From: Arthrobacter sp. StoSoilB20
GTDB taxonomy: Bacteria > Actinomycetota > Actinomycetes > Actinomycetales > Micrococcaceae
Assembly (NCBI RefSeq): GCF_019977295.1
Contig: NZ_AP024651.1
Coordinates: 1,984,001-2,048,000, forward strand
Length of the DNA stretch: 64,000 bases
Direction of reading: 5' to 3'
Shown here: piece after piece, positions 9,289 through 17,285 of the stretch
Position numbering within the stretch: the first letter of the stretch is position 1
Layout: every line of letters starts with the position of its first letter
Translations under genes and position numbers: made by a program
Notes under the pieces: model-generated
Told to the model about the DNA's origin: nothing
What the model saw: only the letters and a program-made list of their open reading frames with translations
The model's database searches: none

Positions 9289-10505
9289 GGGACGCTGCAC
9301 AGACACCGTCGTCGGCAACCAGCGCCGTAACCGACGTTCCTACCGCGCCGCTGTTCGGGAGCAAGTCGATTGCCGAAGTCTTTGTCAGCGCTGCGGCAGC
9401 CCTCGGCGTACCAGGCTTCGCCAACCGCCTGCAGGTGCCTGCATCACAGCGCGTCTGCGTTGTCCTCGCCGATGGTTTGGGACGCAACCTGCTCAAACAA
9501 AAGGCCTCGCACACGCCGTTCCTTCGGTCCGTCCTTGCCAACGGGCAGGGTAACGTCCCGCAGTGGATTGACTCAGCCTTCCCGAGCACCACGGCGGCCT
9601 CCTTGGCGAGCCTGGGGACCGGCCTGCCGGCAGGCCAACATGGCATGGTGGGCTACGACGTCCTGGATCCTGCGCAGGACAAGGTAGTGAACCTCCTGGG
9701 CAACTGGGATCCGCACGTGGACCCGCTGGAATGGCAGCCCCATGCCACCGTTTTTGAACGCTTGGCCGGTGAGCTGGACGTGGTGACGGTCAGCCTGCCG
9801 CAATTCGGTGATTCGCCCATGACGCAGGCCGCGCTGAGGGGCAGCCGGTTCGTTGGCGGCACCACGCTCCACGCACGGACGGCCGCGGCCGCTGAAGCAA
9901 TGTCCGGAGGCGGACGTTCCTTGATGTACTTCTACCTCAATGAGCTGGACAAAGCCGGCCACCGCTATGGCAGCCAGTCGGACCGTTGGGAGCATCAGCT
10001 CGAGGAACTGGACTCCACGGTCAAACGGCTGTCCTCAACGCTCCCTGCTGGAACCACCATCCTGTTGACCGGTGACCACGGCATGGTGGACGTGCCCGAG
10101 TCCCAGAGGATCGACTACTCCGCCGATGAGCCCTTGGTGGCAGGAGTGCGGCACACGGCAGGGGAGCCGCGCATGGTGCACCTGTACCTTGAGCCGGACG
10201 CCACAGCGGAGCACCGCGACGCTCTTCTTGCTGCGTGGCGTCGTCGGTTCGGTGAACGGATCTGGGCCTTCACGAGGACCCAGGCCGTGGACGCCGGATT
10301 ATTCGGTGATGTCCGCCCGGAAGTCGCACCCCGCATCGGGGACGTCATGATTGCTGCCCGTGACACCCTGGCACTCTATGACACCCGCCGTGTCCGCCCC
10401 GCCTCCCTGGAGGTGGTGGGCCAGCACGGTTCCCTGACCAAATCCGAGCGTGAAGTACCCCTGGTGTGTTTCCCCGCAGCCGGCAGGAAAGGCAAACGTG
10501 GCTGA
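9285..10505 (+). CDS. Alkaline phosphatase superfamily protein (nucleotide pyrophosphatase/phosphodiesterase type)
   Basis: The 406-residue protein has the metal-ligand pattern of the type I phosphodiesterase/nucleotide pyrophosphatase group: Asp in VVLADGLG, nucleophile threonine in FPSTTAASL, Asp and His in ELDKAGHRYG, GDHGM, and a final GQHGS. It should hydrolyse a phosphodiester or phosphomonoester using two zinc ions; the substrate is unknown. No signal peptide is visible, so it is probably cytoplasmic. The TTG at 9285 overlaps the upstream TGA, and the gene's own stop overlaps the tdk start by 8 bp, giving a tightly coupled trio. Confidence 0.8.
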   Translation: MRDAAQTPSSATSAVTDVPTAPLFGSKSIAEVFVSAAAALGVPGFANRLQVPASQRVCVVLADGLGRNLLKQKASHTPFLRSVLANGQGNVPQWIDSAFPSTTAASLASLGTGLPAGQHGMVGYDVLDPAQDKVVNLLGNWDPHVDPLEWQPHATVFERLAGELDVVTVSLPQFGDSPMTQAALRGSRFVGGTTLHARTAAAAEAMSGGGRSLMYFYLNELDKAGHRYGSQSDRWEHQLEELDSTVKRLSSTLPAGTTILLTGDHGMVDVPESQRIDYSADEPLVAGVRHTAGEPRMVHLYLEPDATAEHRDALLAAWRRRFGERIWAFTRTQAVDAGLFGDVRPEVAPRIGDVMIAARDTLALYDTRRVRPASLEVVGQHGSLTKSEREVPLVCFPAAGRKGKRG

Positions 10506-11238
10506 ACTGGTCTTTTTCTCAGGCACCATGGACTGCGGCAAGTCCACGCTTGCCCTTCAGATGGACCACAACCACCGTGCAAGGGGGCGCGGAGGCGTCC
10601 GCTTCAGCTGTAACGACCGCGCCGGATATTCCACCATTTCCAGCAGGCTGGGCCTCCACATCGATGCCGTGGAAGTCGAAGGCAACACGGATTTCTGGGA
10701 CGAGGTGGTGGTTCGGCGGACCAGCGGACTTCGTGTCGACTACCTCATTTGCGATGAAGCGCAGTTCTACACTCCCGCCCAAGTTGAGCAGTTGGCGCGT
10801 GTGGTGGATGAGATGGAGGTGGATGTCTTCGCGTTTGGCATCACCTCAGACTTCCGCACCCGGCTGTTCCCCGGATCGCAGCGGCTCATCGAGCTTGCCG
10901 ACAAGGTCCAGGTTCTGCAAGTCGAAGCGTTGTGCTGGTGCGGGCGCAGGGCAACCCAGAATGCCAGGACAGTGAACGGCATCATGGTGGTGGAAGGCAA
11001 ACAGGTGATGGTGGGCGATGTAGCACCTTCCACCGGAAGTGACGGCGCCACGGGCACGGCCGATGCCGGCGTCGAAGGCCGGGAAGCCGTGGTGGGTTAC
11101 GAGACATTGTGCCGCCGTCACTACATGAGGCGTGTCACGGCCCATGGTGCCAACCTGATGGCAGGGGCGGACCAGCCGCTTCCCTTCGATATTGACGCTT
11201 GCCTCTGGCCGGGCGCCGGGGAGCTCCACCGCAGCTAG
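10498..11238 (+). CDS. tdk: Thymidine kinase
   Basis: Phosphorylates thymidine to dTMP with ATP in the salvage pathway. The 246-residue protein has the type II (TK1) P-loop SGTMDCGKST at the N-terminus, a Walker B-like DYLICDEAQF, the lasso-region zinc cysteines (LCWCGRRA and later TLCRRHY), and VVGYETLCRRHY near the end. The start is set at GTG 10498, because AGGAAAGG lies a few bases upstream and the family begins right at this point. A longer frame from 10450 would overlap the phosphatase gene. An acidic/Gly insert (about 182-200) precedes the last zinc ligand. Convergent to sepH with 9 bp between them. Confidence 0.9.
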   Translation: MAELVFFSGTMDCGKSTLALQMDHNHRARGRGGVRFSCNDRAGYSTISSRLGLHIDAVEVEGNTDFWDEVVVRRTSGLRVDYLICDEAQFYTPAQVEQLARVVDEMEVDVFAFGITSDFRTRLFPGSQRLIELADKVQVLQVEALCWCGRRATQNARTVNGIMVVEGKQVMVGDVAPSTGSDGATGTADAGVEGREAVVGYETLCRRHYMRRVTAHGANLMAGADQPLPFDIDACLWPGAGELHRS

Positions 11239-11247
11239 GCTGTAAAA

Positions 11248-12582
11248 CTAGTCCCCGCGGGCTCCGAAAACGATCTCATCCCAACTGGGGATGCTGGACC
11301 GCTTTGGCCGTGAAGGCTGGCGTTCTGCTGGCGCATCGGCGTCCTTGCGGACCTCGGAGTCCGTGGAATCGGCCGGAATTGTCGAATCCGGGTTCCCGTC
11401 ATGTGACTCCTGCTGCTCCTGCGCGTCGCGGGAAACGTTGCTGCCGCCCAGAAGCTCGTCAAGCCCGGCCGGTTTGCGCCCGGCGAGAGGCGTGACGGGG
11501 CGCAGCGGGCTGGCCACCACCGTGATCTCCCGCGTTTCCGTGCTGACGCCCTGGTGAAGCTTCAGCGAATCATCGTCATCGTCATCCTGGGGTTCGAAGT
11601 GCCGTGGCGCGAGGCTCAGCCGCGACAGCATCGACGGACGTCCGTCCTTGCGCACGGGTTCCTCAGCAGGAACCGCTGCGGGCGCGGGTTCTGCGCCGGG
11701 GGCTTCGTCGACGTCGTCGTTCCCGTCTCCCGGCCGCGGGTGGGCTGCCGGAACGTTGCTCAGCAGCACTGCCAAGGCGTCGTCTCCGTCCTCGTCCACT
11801 CCCAGGCGCTGACCCCGACGCGACCGGAGCATCTCCAGGAGGCTGTCCGCTTCCTTGGCTTCCTTGGCAGAGACACGTGCGGCTGTTTCAGCATCAGTCT
11901 CGAAGTCGAAGGGACGGTCCGAGACAGCAGCGAGCCGGCGCGCCGGAACTGGTCCGTCCAAGGGCTCGAGTTCGCTGAGCTGCTGTGCCCAACGGTTGGC
12001 GTTCTGAAGTGACTTGCGCTGCGGGCTGAAGGTCCACATGGCGGGAGGCTCTTCGCCGATGCTGCCGTGCGTGCCCGGCACCGTCTCGAAGCGTGCGACG
12101 ACGGTCCAGGAACCGTCCGTCCGGCGCCATGAATCCCAGTCCACGGTGGACGAATCGATGCCGTGGGCAGCCAGCCGGTGGTCCACCATCTCTCCGAGCG
12201 TGGCCGGGTTGTCCCCGAAGGCTGAGCGGTAGGCGTCATGGCCCGGAGCAGGGGCAGCGACCTCAATGTTGCGTGCTTGCCTGGCGACGTATTCACGCTC
12301 TGCGAGGACGGGGCCTTCGTAGCGTTGGACGTTGGCGAGGGGCAGCCCGGACAATTCGGCCACTTCGGCCGCCGTCGCGCCACTGCGAATTCTGGACTGG
12401 ATGTCACGGGGTGACATGGCAATGGGTGTGTTGGCGGCCCGGGCCGCCACTTGGGCAGGGGTCCGGCTCGCCGCTGCCCTCAAGGCCTCGTCGATCGGAA
12501 GCTGGAACATCTCACCGCCGGGGCCGCTCAAAAGCAGATGCCCGCCGTCGTCGTGGACGCCTACCAGTCGTAGATCCTGCAT
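11248..12582 (-). CDS. sepH: Septation protein SepH (DUF3071)
   Basis: In actinobacteria SepH binds FtsZ and promotes Z-ring assembly. The 444-residue protein shows the N-terminal DUF3071 domain (opening MQDLRLVGVHDDGGHLLL), an embedded helix-turn-helix (SGATAAEVAELSGLPLANVQ), a long acidic and proline-rich linker including a run of six aspartates, and the conserved C-terminal tail SIPSWDEIVFG. The ATG at 12582 is chosen because GGAGGG lies 5 nt upstream; the frame stays open to 12783 without support. It stands alone, divergent from DUF4193. Confidence 0.9.
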   Translation of the reverse strand: MQDLRLVGVHDDGGHLLLSGPGGEMFQLPIDEALRAAASRTPAQVAARAANTPIAMSPRDIQSRIRSGATAAEVAELSGLPLANVQRYEGPVLAEREYVARQARNIEVAAPAPGHDAYRSAFGDNPATLGEMVDHRLAAHGIDSSTVDWDSWRRTDGSWTVVARFETVPGTHGSIGEEPPAMWTFSPQRKSLQNANRWAQQLSELEPLDGPVPARRLAAVSDRPFDFETDAETAARVSAKEAKEADSLLEMLRSRRGQRLGVDEDGDDALAVLLSNVPAAHPRPGDGNDDVDEAPGAEPAPAAVPAEEPVRKDGRPSMLSRLSLAPRHFEPQDDDDDDSLKLHQGVSTETREITVVASPLRPVTPLAGRKPAGLDELLGGSNVSRDAQEQQESHDGNPDSTIPADSTDSEVRKDADAPAERQPSRPKRSSIPSWDEIVFGARGD

Positions 12583-12792
12583 AACACCCTCCACCACATG
12601 GCATAACTGACATTCGAAACTCTGCCACCCGGCGCGGCCTTTTCCTATTAGGAGCAAGGGCGTGCCGTGATATTCCGCTGAAACCGCCCCTGTAGGCAGC
12701 GTTTTTAGCACTTTTCGGTAAGAAGCGGTGTCTATGGACTTTTCAGGGCCGGGGGAGGAAAATCTGGCCGATATCGGGCACAAATCCGGGAC

Positions 12793-12819
12793 GGCCGGTG
12801 CTGGACCCTAACACCGGCC
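12793..12819. promoter_or_regulatory. 8-bp inverted repeat upstream of DUF4193 gene
   Basis: GGCCGGTG and CACCGGCC form a perfect inverted repeat around an 11-nt spacer, about 60 bp before the DUF4193 start in the divergent sepH/DUF4193 gap. It could be an operator or an mRNA hairpin. Confidence 0.3.
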
Positions 12820-12878
12820 GGGGATGGACCGCCGGACCGGACAGAACCCGCAGCAGGTATGGAGGACAAGGAAGGACC

Positions 12879-13178
12879 ATGGCCACCGATTACGATGCCC
12901 CTCGAAAGACCGAGGAAGACGTCAGCGAGGATTCCCTGGAAGAACTCAAGACGCACCAGTCGGGTAAGCAGTCCTCGGCTGTGGACGTCGACGAGTCCGA
13001 TCTTGCCGACAGTTTTGAGCTGCCCGGCGCTGATTTGTCCGGCGAGGAACTCCTGATTCAGGTGATGCCTCCGCAGCCGGACGAGTTCACCTGCTTCAAC
13101 TGCTTCCTGGTGAAGCACAGGTCGCAGATCGCCGCGGAGCGGGGCGGTCACTTGTATTGCACGGAGTGCGAAAGCTAG
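12879..13178 (+). CDS. DUF4193 family zinc-ribbon protein
   Basis: A 99-residue acidic protein with a C-terminal zinc ribbon made of CFNC and CTEC pairs (about residues 70-97). The family is widespread and single-copy in actinobacteria and sits beside sepH/dut, but its role is not known to me. Start ATG 12879 has AAGGAAGG upstream. An upstream in-frame extension to 12798 exists but has no ribosome site and is not used. Confidence 0.85.
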   Translation: MATDYDAPRKTEEDVSEDSLEELKTHQSGKQSSAVDVDESDLADSFELPGADLSGEELLIQVMPPQPDEFTCFNCFLVKHRSQIAAERGGHLYCTECES

Positions 13179-13201
13179 GCGCATCAGTGCGCAATGCCTA
13201 C

Positions 13202-13260
13202 CTGCAAGGATTGGGAGTAGCTGCAGGGATTGGGCGTAGCTGCAAGTATTGCCCGGGTAG
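13202..13260. repeat. Three tandem 19-21 bp direct repeats
   Basis: Unit 1 at 13202-13220 (CTGCAAGGATTGGGAGTAG), unit 2 at 13221-13239 with two changes, unit 3 at 13240-13260 with a diverged end. They begin 24 bp after the DUF4193 stop. Confidence 0.75.
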
Positions 13261-13292
13261 TGGCCGGGCGCTGCTAATGCGACGTCCGGCCC

Positions 13293-13359
13293 TTGTTAAG
13301 GGGCAATAGTTATGGGGCCACTGTTGAGGGGCCCTGGTTGAGGGGCCGTTGTTAGGGTG
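13293..13359. repeat. G-rich short repeats (TTGAGGGGCC type)
   Basis: About five degenerate 13-15 bp units built around TTRAGGGGC, filling the end of the DUF4193-DUF3093 gap. They are separate from the 19-bp repeats just upstream. No hairpin of terminator type is evident. Confidence 0.5.
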
Positions 13360-13373
13360 TTGTCCCGGCGCTT

Positions 13374-13868
13374 TCAGGCCCGCGGAGCTGACAAGGCCGA
13401 AACCAGCTCGTCAGGCCTGCGGGACGAGGCCAGCCAGTACGGAGTCCGGTCTGCGGGATCGGTGATTTCAATCTTGACCACGGGATCGATCCAGCCCCTG
13501 AAGCACATGTAGGCGAGTCCATTGAGCCGGGGACCACGTTCAGCGGTGGCTTCGTCCTTGGTGAAGGCCTCGACGGATCCCACGAACTTCCGATCGATGC
13601 TCGCACGGCCCACACGGACCGTAGTTGGGGTAACAGTGATGGTGGGCGTCGAGAGCACCAGCATGACGGTCATGATGGCCAGCAGGACCAAAGCCGCGAT
13701 AATGCCCGTTGCCGCACTGATGGGACCGAACATCAGGATGCCCGCGCCGGACAAGCCAACCACCACGATCCAGATCCACACTGACGGCCACAGTTTTTCG
13801 GAGTAAAGGACCTCCGGCGATGGAGTGTTCCGGGCAGGCACGGGGGAGGACTGGTCAGGCGTAGGCAT
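13374..13868 (-). CDS. DUF3093 membrane protein
   Basis: The 164-residue protein has a short Pro/Ser-rich N-terminus, two adjacent membrane helices (about 30-50 and 52-73) and a cytoplasmic or periplasmic beta-rich domain with the family motif FRGWIDPVVKIEI. DUF3093 proteins are almost always encoded next to dut in actinobacteria, here divergently; no function is established. ATG start at 13868. Confidence 0.85.
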   Translation of the reverse strand: MPTPDQSSPVPARNTPSPEVLYSEKLWPSVWIWIVVVGLSGAGILMFGPISAATGIIAALVLLAIMTVMLVLSTPTITVTPTTVRVGRASIDRKFVGSVEAFTKDEATAERGPRLNGLAYMCFRGWIDPVVKIEITDPADRTPYWLASSRRPDELVSALSAPRA

Positions 13869-13929
13869 GCATCCAGCTTATCCGGCGATGCACGGCTGCT
13901 GCGTCCACCTGGGAGTCGGCGATCACTCT

Positions 13930-13956
13930 CCGGCAATCACCTGCCGGCAATCACCT
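13930..13956. repeat. Two 13-bp direct repeats upstream of dut
   Basis: CCGGCAATCACCT occurs at 13930-13942 and again at 13944-13956, one base apart, in the DUF3093/dut divergent gap. This could be a regulatory direct repeat. Confidence 0.4.
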
Positions 13957-14004
13957 TCAGGCAAGGAACTCTTGGCAAGCCGGTGCCCGGGGTACGGCTC
14001 CCAG

Positions 14005-14010
14005 TAGAAT
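14005..14010 (+). promoter_or_regulatory. Probable -10 element of a leaderless dut mRNA
   Basis: TAGAAT ends 8 nt before the dut GTG start, and there is no Shine-Dalgarno between them, so transcription would begin at or near the start codon. No good -35 is visible at 17 bp. Confidence 0.5.
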
Positions 14011-14018
14011 GGACCACT

Positions 14019-14576
14019 GTGAGCAATGAGACGGCAGTATTCAGTACAGACACAGACACAGACGCAAACACAGCCCCCGACACCGGCAGCGGCAGTGAGA
14101 CCGCGGCGGCTTACGGCGCCCCCACTTTGGAAGTGCAGCTGAAAATGCTCGACGCCGGGCTGGAAGCGCCGTCGTATGCCCACCCGGGAGATGCCGGAGC
14201 CGACCTCCGCGCCCGGGAGGACGTACACCTCGCCCCCGGCGAGCGGAAACTGGTTCCGACAGGCGTCTCCATCGCCCTCCCGGACGGATTCGTTGCCCTC
14301 ATCCACCCACGCTCAGGCCTTGCCACCAAGCATGGCCTGACGGTCGTCAACGCCCCAGGCACTGTGGACGCGGGCTACCGTGGCGAAATTGCGGTGACGC
14401 TCCTGAACACCGACCAAAACCACGCCATCGACCTCAAGCGCGGCGATAGAATTGCACAAATGGTAATTCAGCGCGTTGAGTACGCACGGTTCGTAGCTGT
14501 TGACCAGCTGTCCGATTCCGTTCGTGGCACCGGTGGCTTCGGTTCCACCGGTGGCTTCAACGCATCGAAGGCCTAA
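14019..14576 (+). CDS. dut: dUTP diphosphatase
   Basis: Splits dUTP to dUMP and pyrophosphate, keeping uracil out of DNA and feeding dTMP synthesis. The five trimeric dUTPase motifs are visible: HPGDAGADLRA, PRSGLATKHGL, VNAPGTVDAGYRGE, GDRIAQMVI and the glycine-rich RGTGGFGSTG tail. A low-complexity Asp/Thr-rich stretch precedes the domain. The start is taken as GTG 14019 (VSNETA), 8 nt after the -10; the frame opens further to 13983 without support. The 185-residue length is slightly long for the family because of the N-terminal extension. Confidence 0.92.
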   Translation: MSNETAVFSTDTDTDANTAPDTGSGSETAAAYGAPTLEVQLKMLDAGLEAPSYAHPGDAGADLRAREDVHLAPGERKLVPTGVSIALPDGFVALIHPRSGLATKHGLTVVNAPGTVDAGYRGEIAVTLLNTDQNHAIDLKRGDRIAQMVIQRVEYARFVAVDQLSDSVRGTGGFGSTGGFNASKA

Positions 14577-14620
14577 AGGAAGCCACTGGACCCTCCCCAC
14601 GTCCCAGGCGTCGCCTTGGC

Positions 14621-14645
14621 GTGGTTTAACGTGGTTCAACGTGGG
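14621..14645. repeat. Short 10-bp repeats before DUF3710 gene
   Basis: GTGGTTTAAC, GTGGTTCAAC and a third GTGGG are arranged head to tail at a 10-bp period, one helical turn, about 45-65 bp upstream of the DUF3710 start. Confidence 0.35.
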
Positions 14646-14688
14646 TGCGGTTTACTTGGGGATAGACCACTACTAAGGAGAAAACCCA

Positions 14689-15432
14689 ATGCTTTTTGGG
14701 CGCGGCAAGAAGTCCAAGGACGAGCGGTCGGAATCCGCCGGCACCGTCGAGGAATCCGGTGCTGAGGCACAAAGTCCTGAATCGGTCCAGCCCGGCACTG
14801 CCGGTGATTTCAGGCTGGCCAAGGGCCCCTTGGATATAGACGAGATCGAGGACCGTGATGGCTACGTGGACCTCGGTGCGCTCCTGATCGCTCCTGCCGA
14901 GGGTCTCCAACTGAGGCTTGAGGTCGAAGAAGCCACCCAGCGGGTGGTGGCAGTGACCATGGACCTGGAAGGTTCCAGCCTGCAGCTCCAGGCCTTCGCG
15001 GCTCCGCGTTCGGAAGGCTTGTGGGACGAGATCCGGGAACAGATCACCCAGTCCGTAGCCAGCCAGGGCGGGGAAACCGAAGAAGTCTCCGGAGCGTTCG
15101 GTACTGAACTCGTGGCCAAGTTGCCCGCCGAAGCTGCTGATGGCAGCCGCGGCTTCCGTGCCGCACGCTTCATGGGCGTGGACGGGCCGCGTTGGTTCCT
15201 CCGGGGCGTCCTCGGCGGGCAGGCTGCGTTGGAACGTGACGCCGCGGCAGGCCTGGAAGAACTTTTCCGCAGGGTAGTGGTGGTGCGCGGCGATAATCCG
15301 ATGCCCCCGCGCGAACTGCTGCAGCTGCGCCTGCCCAAGGACGCCGCCGTGCCGGGTCAGGCTGGCGCTCCTGAGGGCGCACCGGCCATGGAACAGCCTG
15401 AACGAGGGCCGGAGATCACCCAGATTGGCTGA
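14689..15432 (+). CDS. DUF3710 domain-containing protein
   Basis: The 247-residue protein opens with a charged Lys/Ser/Glu-rich region (1-45), then the DUF3710 core, recognisable from GDFRLAKGPLDIDEIEDRDGY (split around residues 45-65) and DGPRWFLRGVLGG. It is found beside dut across actinobacteria; its role is unknown. ATG preceded by AAGGAG. Its TGA overlaps the TTG of the OB-fold gene, starting an overlapping trio with DUF3159. Confidence 0.85.
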   Translation: MLFGRGKKSKDERSESAGTVEESGAEAQSPESVQPGTAGDFRLAKGPLDIDEIEDRDGYVDLGALLIAPAEGLQLRLEVEEATQRVVAVTMDLEGSSLQLQAFAAPRSEGLWDEIREQITQSVASQGGETEEVSGAFGTELVAKLPAEAADGSRGFRAARFMGVDGPRWFLRGVLGGQAALERDAAAGLEELFRRVVVVRGDNPMPPRELLQLRLPKDAAVPGQAGAPEGAPAMEQPERGPEITQIG

Positions 15433-15802
15433 CACTTCGGGCAAAGGTGGGCTGGCCGGCCAGCGTCCCCGCGCGCAGGGCGTCCGTGATCTTCCAGCCA
15501 GGGGAAGGGCGGTGTGTACCGGCTACATTGAATCGGTGACGCATCAACCGCCCAGCGAGCAGCCATTTTTCTCCGCCGTGGTGGTCGATGACCTTGGCCC
15601 CGCAGCCCTCCAGGCCACCAATGCAGGGGGCATCCGGAAGCCCTACGACCGTCTTCGCGTCATTTGGCTGGGCAGGACCCGCGTACCCGGTATCGAAGCC
15701 GGAGTGCAGCTTCGCCTCAAGGGCATGGTGACCCAGCTTGACGGGCTGCCGGCCATGTTCAATCCACGCTACGAAATACTTTCCCGCCAGGAGCACCTAT
15801 GA
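15425..15802 (+). CDS. OB-fold nucleic-acid-binding protein
   Basis: A 125-residue small OB-fold protein. The core (about 28-125) reads GYIESVTHQP, then RLRVIWLGRTRVPGIEAGVQL and a closing LPAMFNPRYEIL, which is the pattern of the actinobacterial OB-fold protein encoded between DUF3710 and DUF3159. The start is uncertain: TTG 15425 gives a full domain plus a basic N-terminus, and GTG 15512 would still keep the fold. It overlaps both neighbours, so it is part of one translational unit. Confidence 0.75.
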   Translation: MADTSGKGGLAGQRPRAQGVRDLPARGRAVCTGYIESVTHQPPSEQPFFSAVVVDDLGPAALQATNAGGIRKPYDRLRVIWLGRTRVPGIEAGVQLRLKGMVTQLDGLPAMFNPRYEILSRQEHL

Positions 15803-16581
15803 CAGTGGCCAACGGATCAGAACCGAAGAACACCGGAGACTCTGTTCCGGATGGCCGGCCTTCCCGGCCCGGGGAAGCCGCAAAGCCGTCAGCGGAAGCA
15901 CCCGGTGTTTCCGATCTCGCTGCCGGCTACGCACAAAAGGCCGGCCTTCACCGGAACAGCGCCGGGCACGTGGACATGCTGAAGTCCGCCGGTGGCTGGC
16001 AGGGCATCGCCGAGAGCATTCTCCCGGGATTGGTCTTCCTGGTGGTGTTCACGGTGGCCAGGGATCTCACCCCTGCATTGGTGGCGGCTTTGGCTACGGC
16101 AGCCGTGTTCACTGTGGTCCGGTTGATCCAACGGCGCCCACTGACCCAGGCCTTGGCCGGGGTTGTGGGGGTCGGTATTTCGGCGTGGCTGGCCAACACC
16201 ACAGGCAAAGCCGAGGACTTCTACGTCCTGGGCTTCTTCACCAACATCGCCTATATCCTCGCCATGGTGCTCTCCATCGTCCTCAAATGGCCGGTGGCGG
16301 GCCTGCTCTTCGGGTTCGTCCGCAATGAGGGACTCGAATGGCGCAAGGACCCTGAACGGCTGAGGGCTTACAAGCTGGGAACGTGGATCGTGGTTGCCGT
16401 CCTGGCTCTGCGTCTTCTGGTGCAGGTCCCGCTGTACTTCATGGGCGAAGCAGGCCTGACAGCCCTGGCAACCACCAGGCTCCTGATGGGAGCCCCGCTG
16501 TACATCCTGGGCCTCTGGGTTGCCTGGCTGGTCACCAAGCCCGCACCTCAGCCGTCGAAGCCGTCGTCCTCGGAGGCCTGA
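15799..16581 (+). CDS. DUF3159 family membrane protein
   Basis: The 260-residue integral membrane protein has a disordered N-terminus of about 60 residues and five or six hydrophobic helices, starting with ILPGLVFLVVFTVARD and ending before a short Pro/Ser tail. DUF3159 proteins follow the OB-fold gene in many actinobacteria and are sometimes described as potassium-related because TrkA genes lie beside them; this is context only. ATGA overlap with the OB-fold gene. Its last 34 bases overlap the end of the convergent trkA gene. Confidence 0.85.
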   Translation: MTVANGSEPKNTGDSVPDGRPSRPGEAAKPSAEAPGVSDLAAGYAQKAGLHRNSAGHVDMLKSAGGWQGIAESILPGLVFLVVFTVARDLTPALVAALATAAVFTVVRLIQRRPLTQALAGVVGVGISAWLANTTGKAEDFYVLGFFTNIAYILAMVLSIVLKWPVAGLLFGFVRNEGLEWRKDPERLRAYKLGTWIVVAVLALRLLVQVPLYFMGEAGLTALATTRLLMGAPLYILGLWVAWLVTKPAPQPSKPSSSEA

Positions 16582-17285
16582 TCCCCGGTTCCCGACGTTC
16601 CCTCACGAGGTTCGTTGTCGTCGTCGTAACCCGGCGACAACAGTGACCTCAGGCCGTCCTCTGCTGCGATGGTGGTGACGAAGAAAAGCTCGTCGCCGCC
16701 ATCAAGGACGTCGTCGCGGGTGGGGGTAATGGGTGCCTGGTCGCGCAGGATTGCCACCAGTGTGGCGTCCTCCGGCCAATCGATCCCGCCGACCGTGCTG
16801 CCAATGACATGGGAGTCATGCGGGACCGTGAATTCCACGATCGAGGCCACTCCTGTCTGCAACGTCAGCAAGCGGACGATGTCGCCGATTTCGACGGCTT
16901 CTTCCACCAGGGCTGTCATGAGCTGCGGAGTATTGACCGCGACGTCTACGCCCCAGGAATCATTGAACATCCAGTCGTTCTTGGGATTGTTCACACGGCC
17001 CACGGTGCGGCCCACACCGAATTCCGTCTTGGCCAAGAGGGATACCACCAGGTTGACTTTGTCGTCGCCGGTGGCTGAAACCACGACGTCGGCATCCTCA
17101 AGTTTTGCGTCCTGCAGGGTACTGAGTTCGCAGGCATCGCCCACCAGCCAGCGGGCGCCCCGCAGTCCGCTGCGGCCAATGACCTCGGGCTTGAGGTCGA
17201 TCAGCAGGATCTGGTGCTTATGGGCCAGAAGTTCACGCGCAATGGACGAACCGACGCTTCCTGCACCAACAATAACGACTTTCAC
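16548..17285 (-). CDS. TrkA-type potassium uptake regulator (second gene of pair)
   Basis: The 245-residue cytoplasmic protein begins with the NAD-binding Rossmann motif VVIVGAGSVGSSIA (TrkA-N) and ends in a TrkA-C ligand domain (from about 140), plus an acidic tail. It would gate potassium transport in response to NAD(H) or nucleotides. GTG start; the upstream trkA stop TAG and this GTG share one base. Downstream it runs tail-to-tail into DUF3159 with a 34-bp overlap. Confidence 0.85.
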   Translation of the reverse strand: MKVVIVGAGSVGSSIARELLAHKHQILLIDLKPEVIGRSGLRGARWLVGDACELSTLQDAKLEDADVVVSATGDDKVNLVVSLLAKTEFGVGRTVGRVNNPKNDWMFNDSWGVDVAVNTPQLMTALVEEAVEIGDIVRLLTLQTGVASIVEFTVPHDSHVIGSTVGGIDWPEDATLVAILRDQAPITPTRDDVLDGGDELFFVTTIAAEDGLRSLLSPGYDDDNEPREGTSGTGDQASEDDGFDG

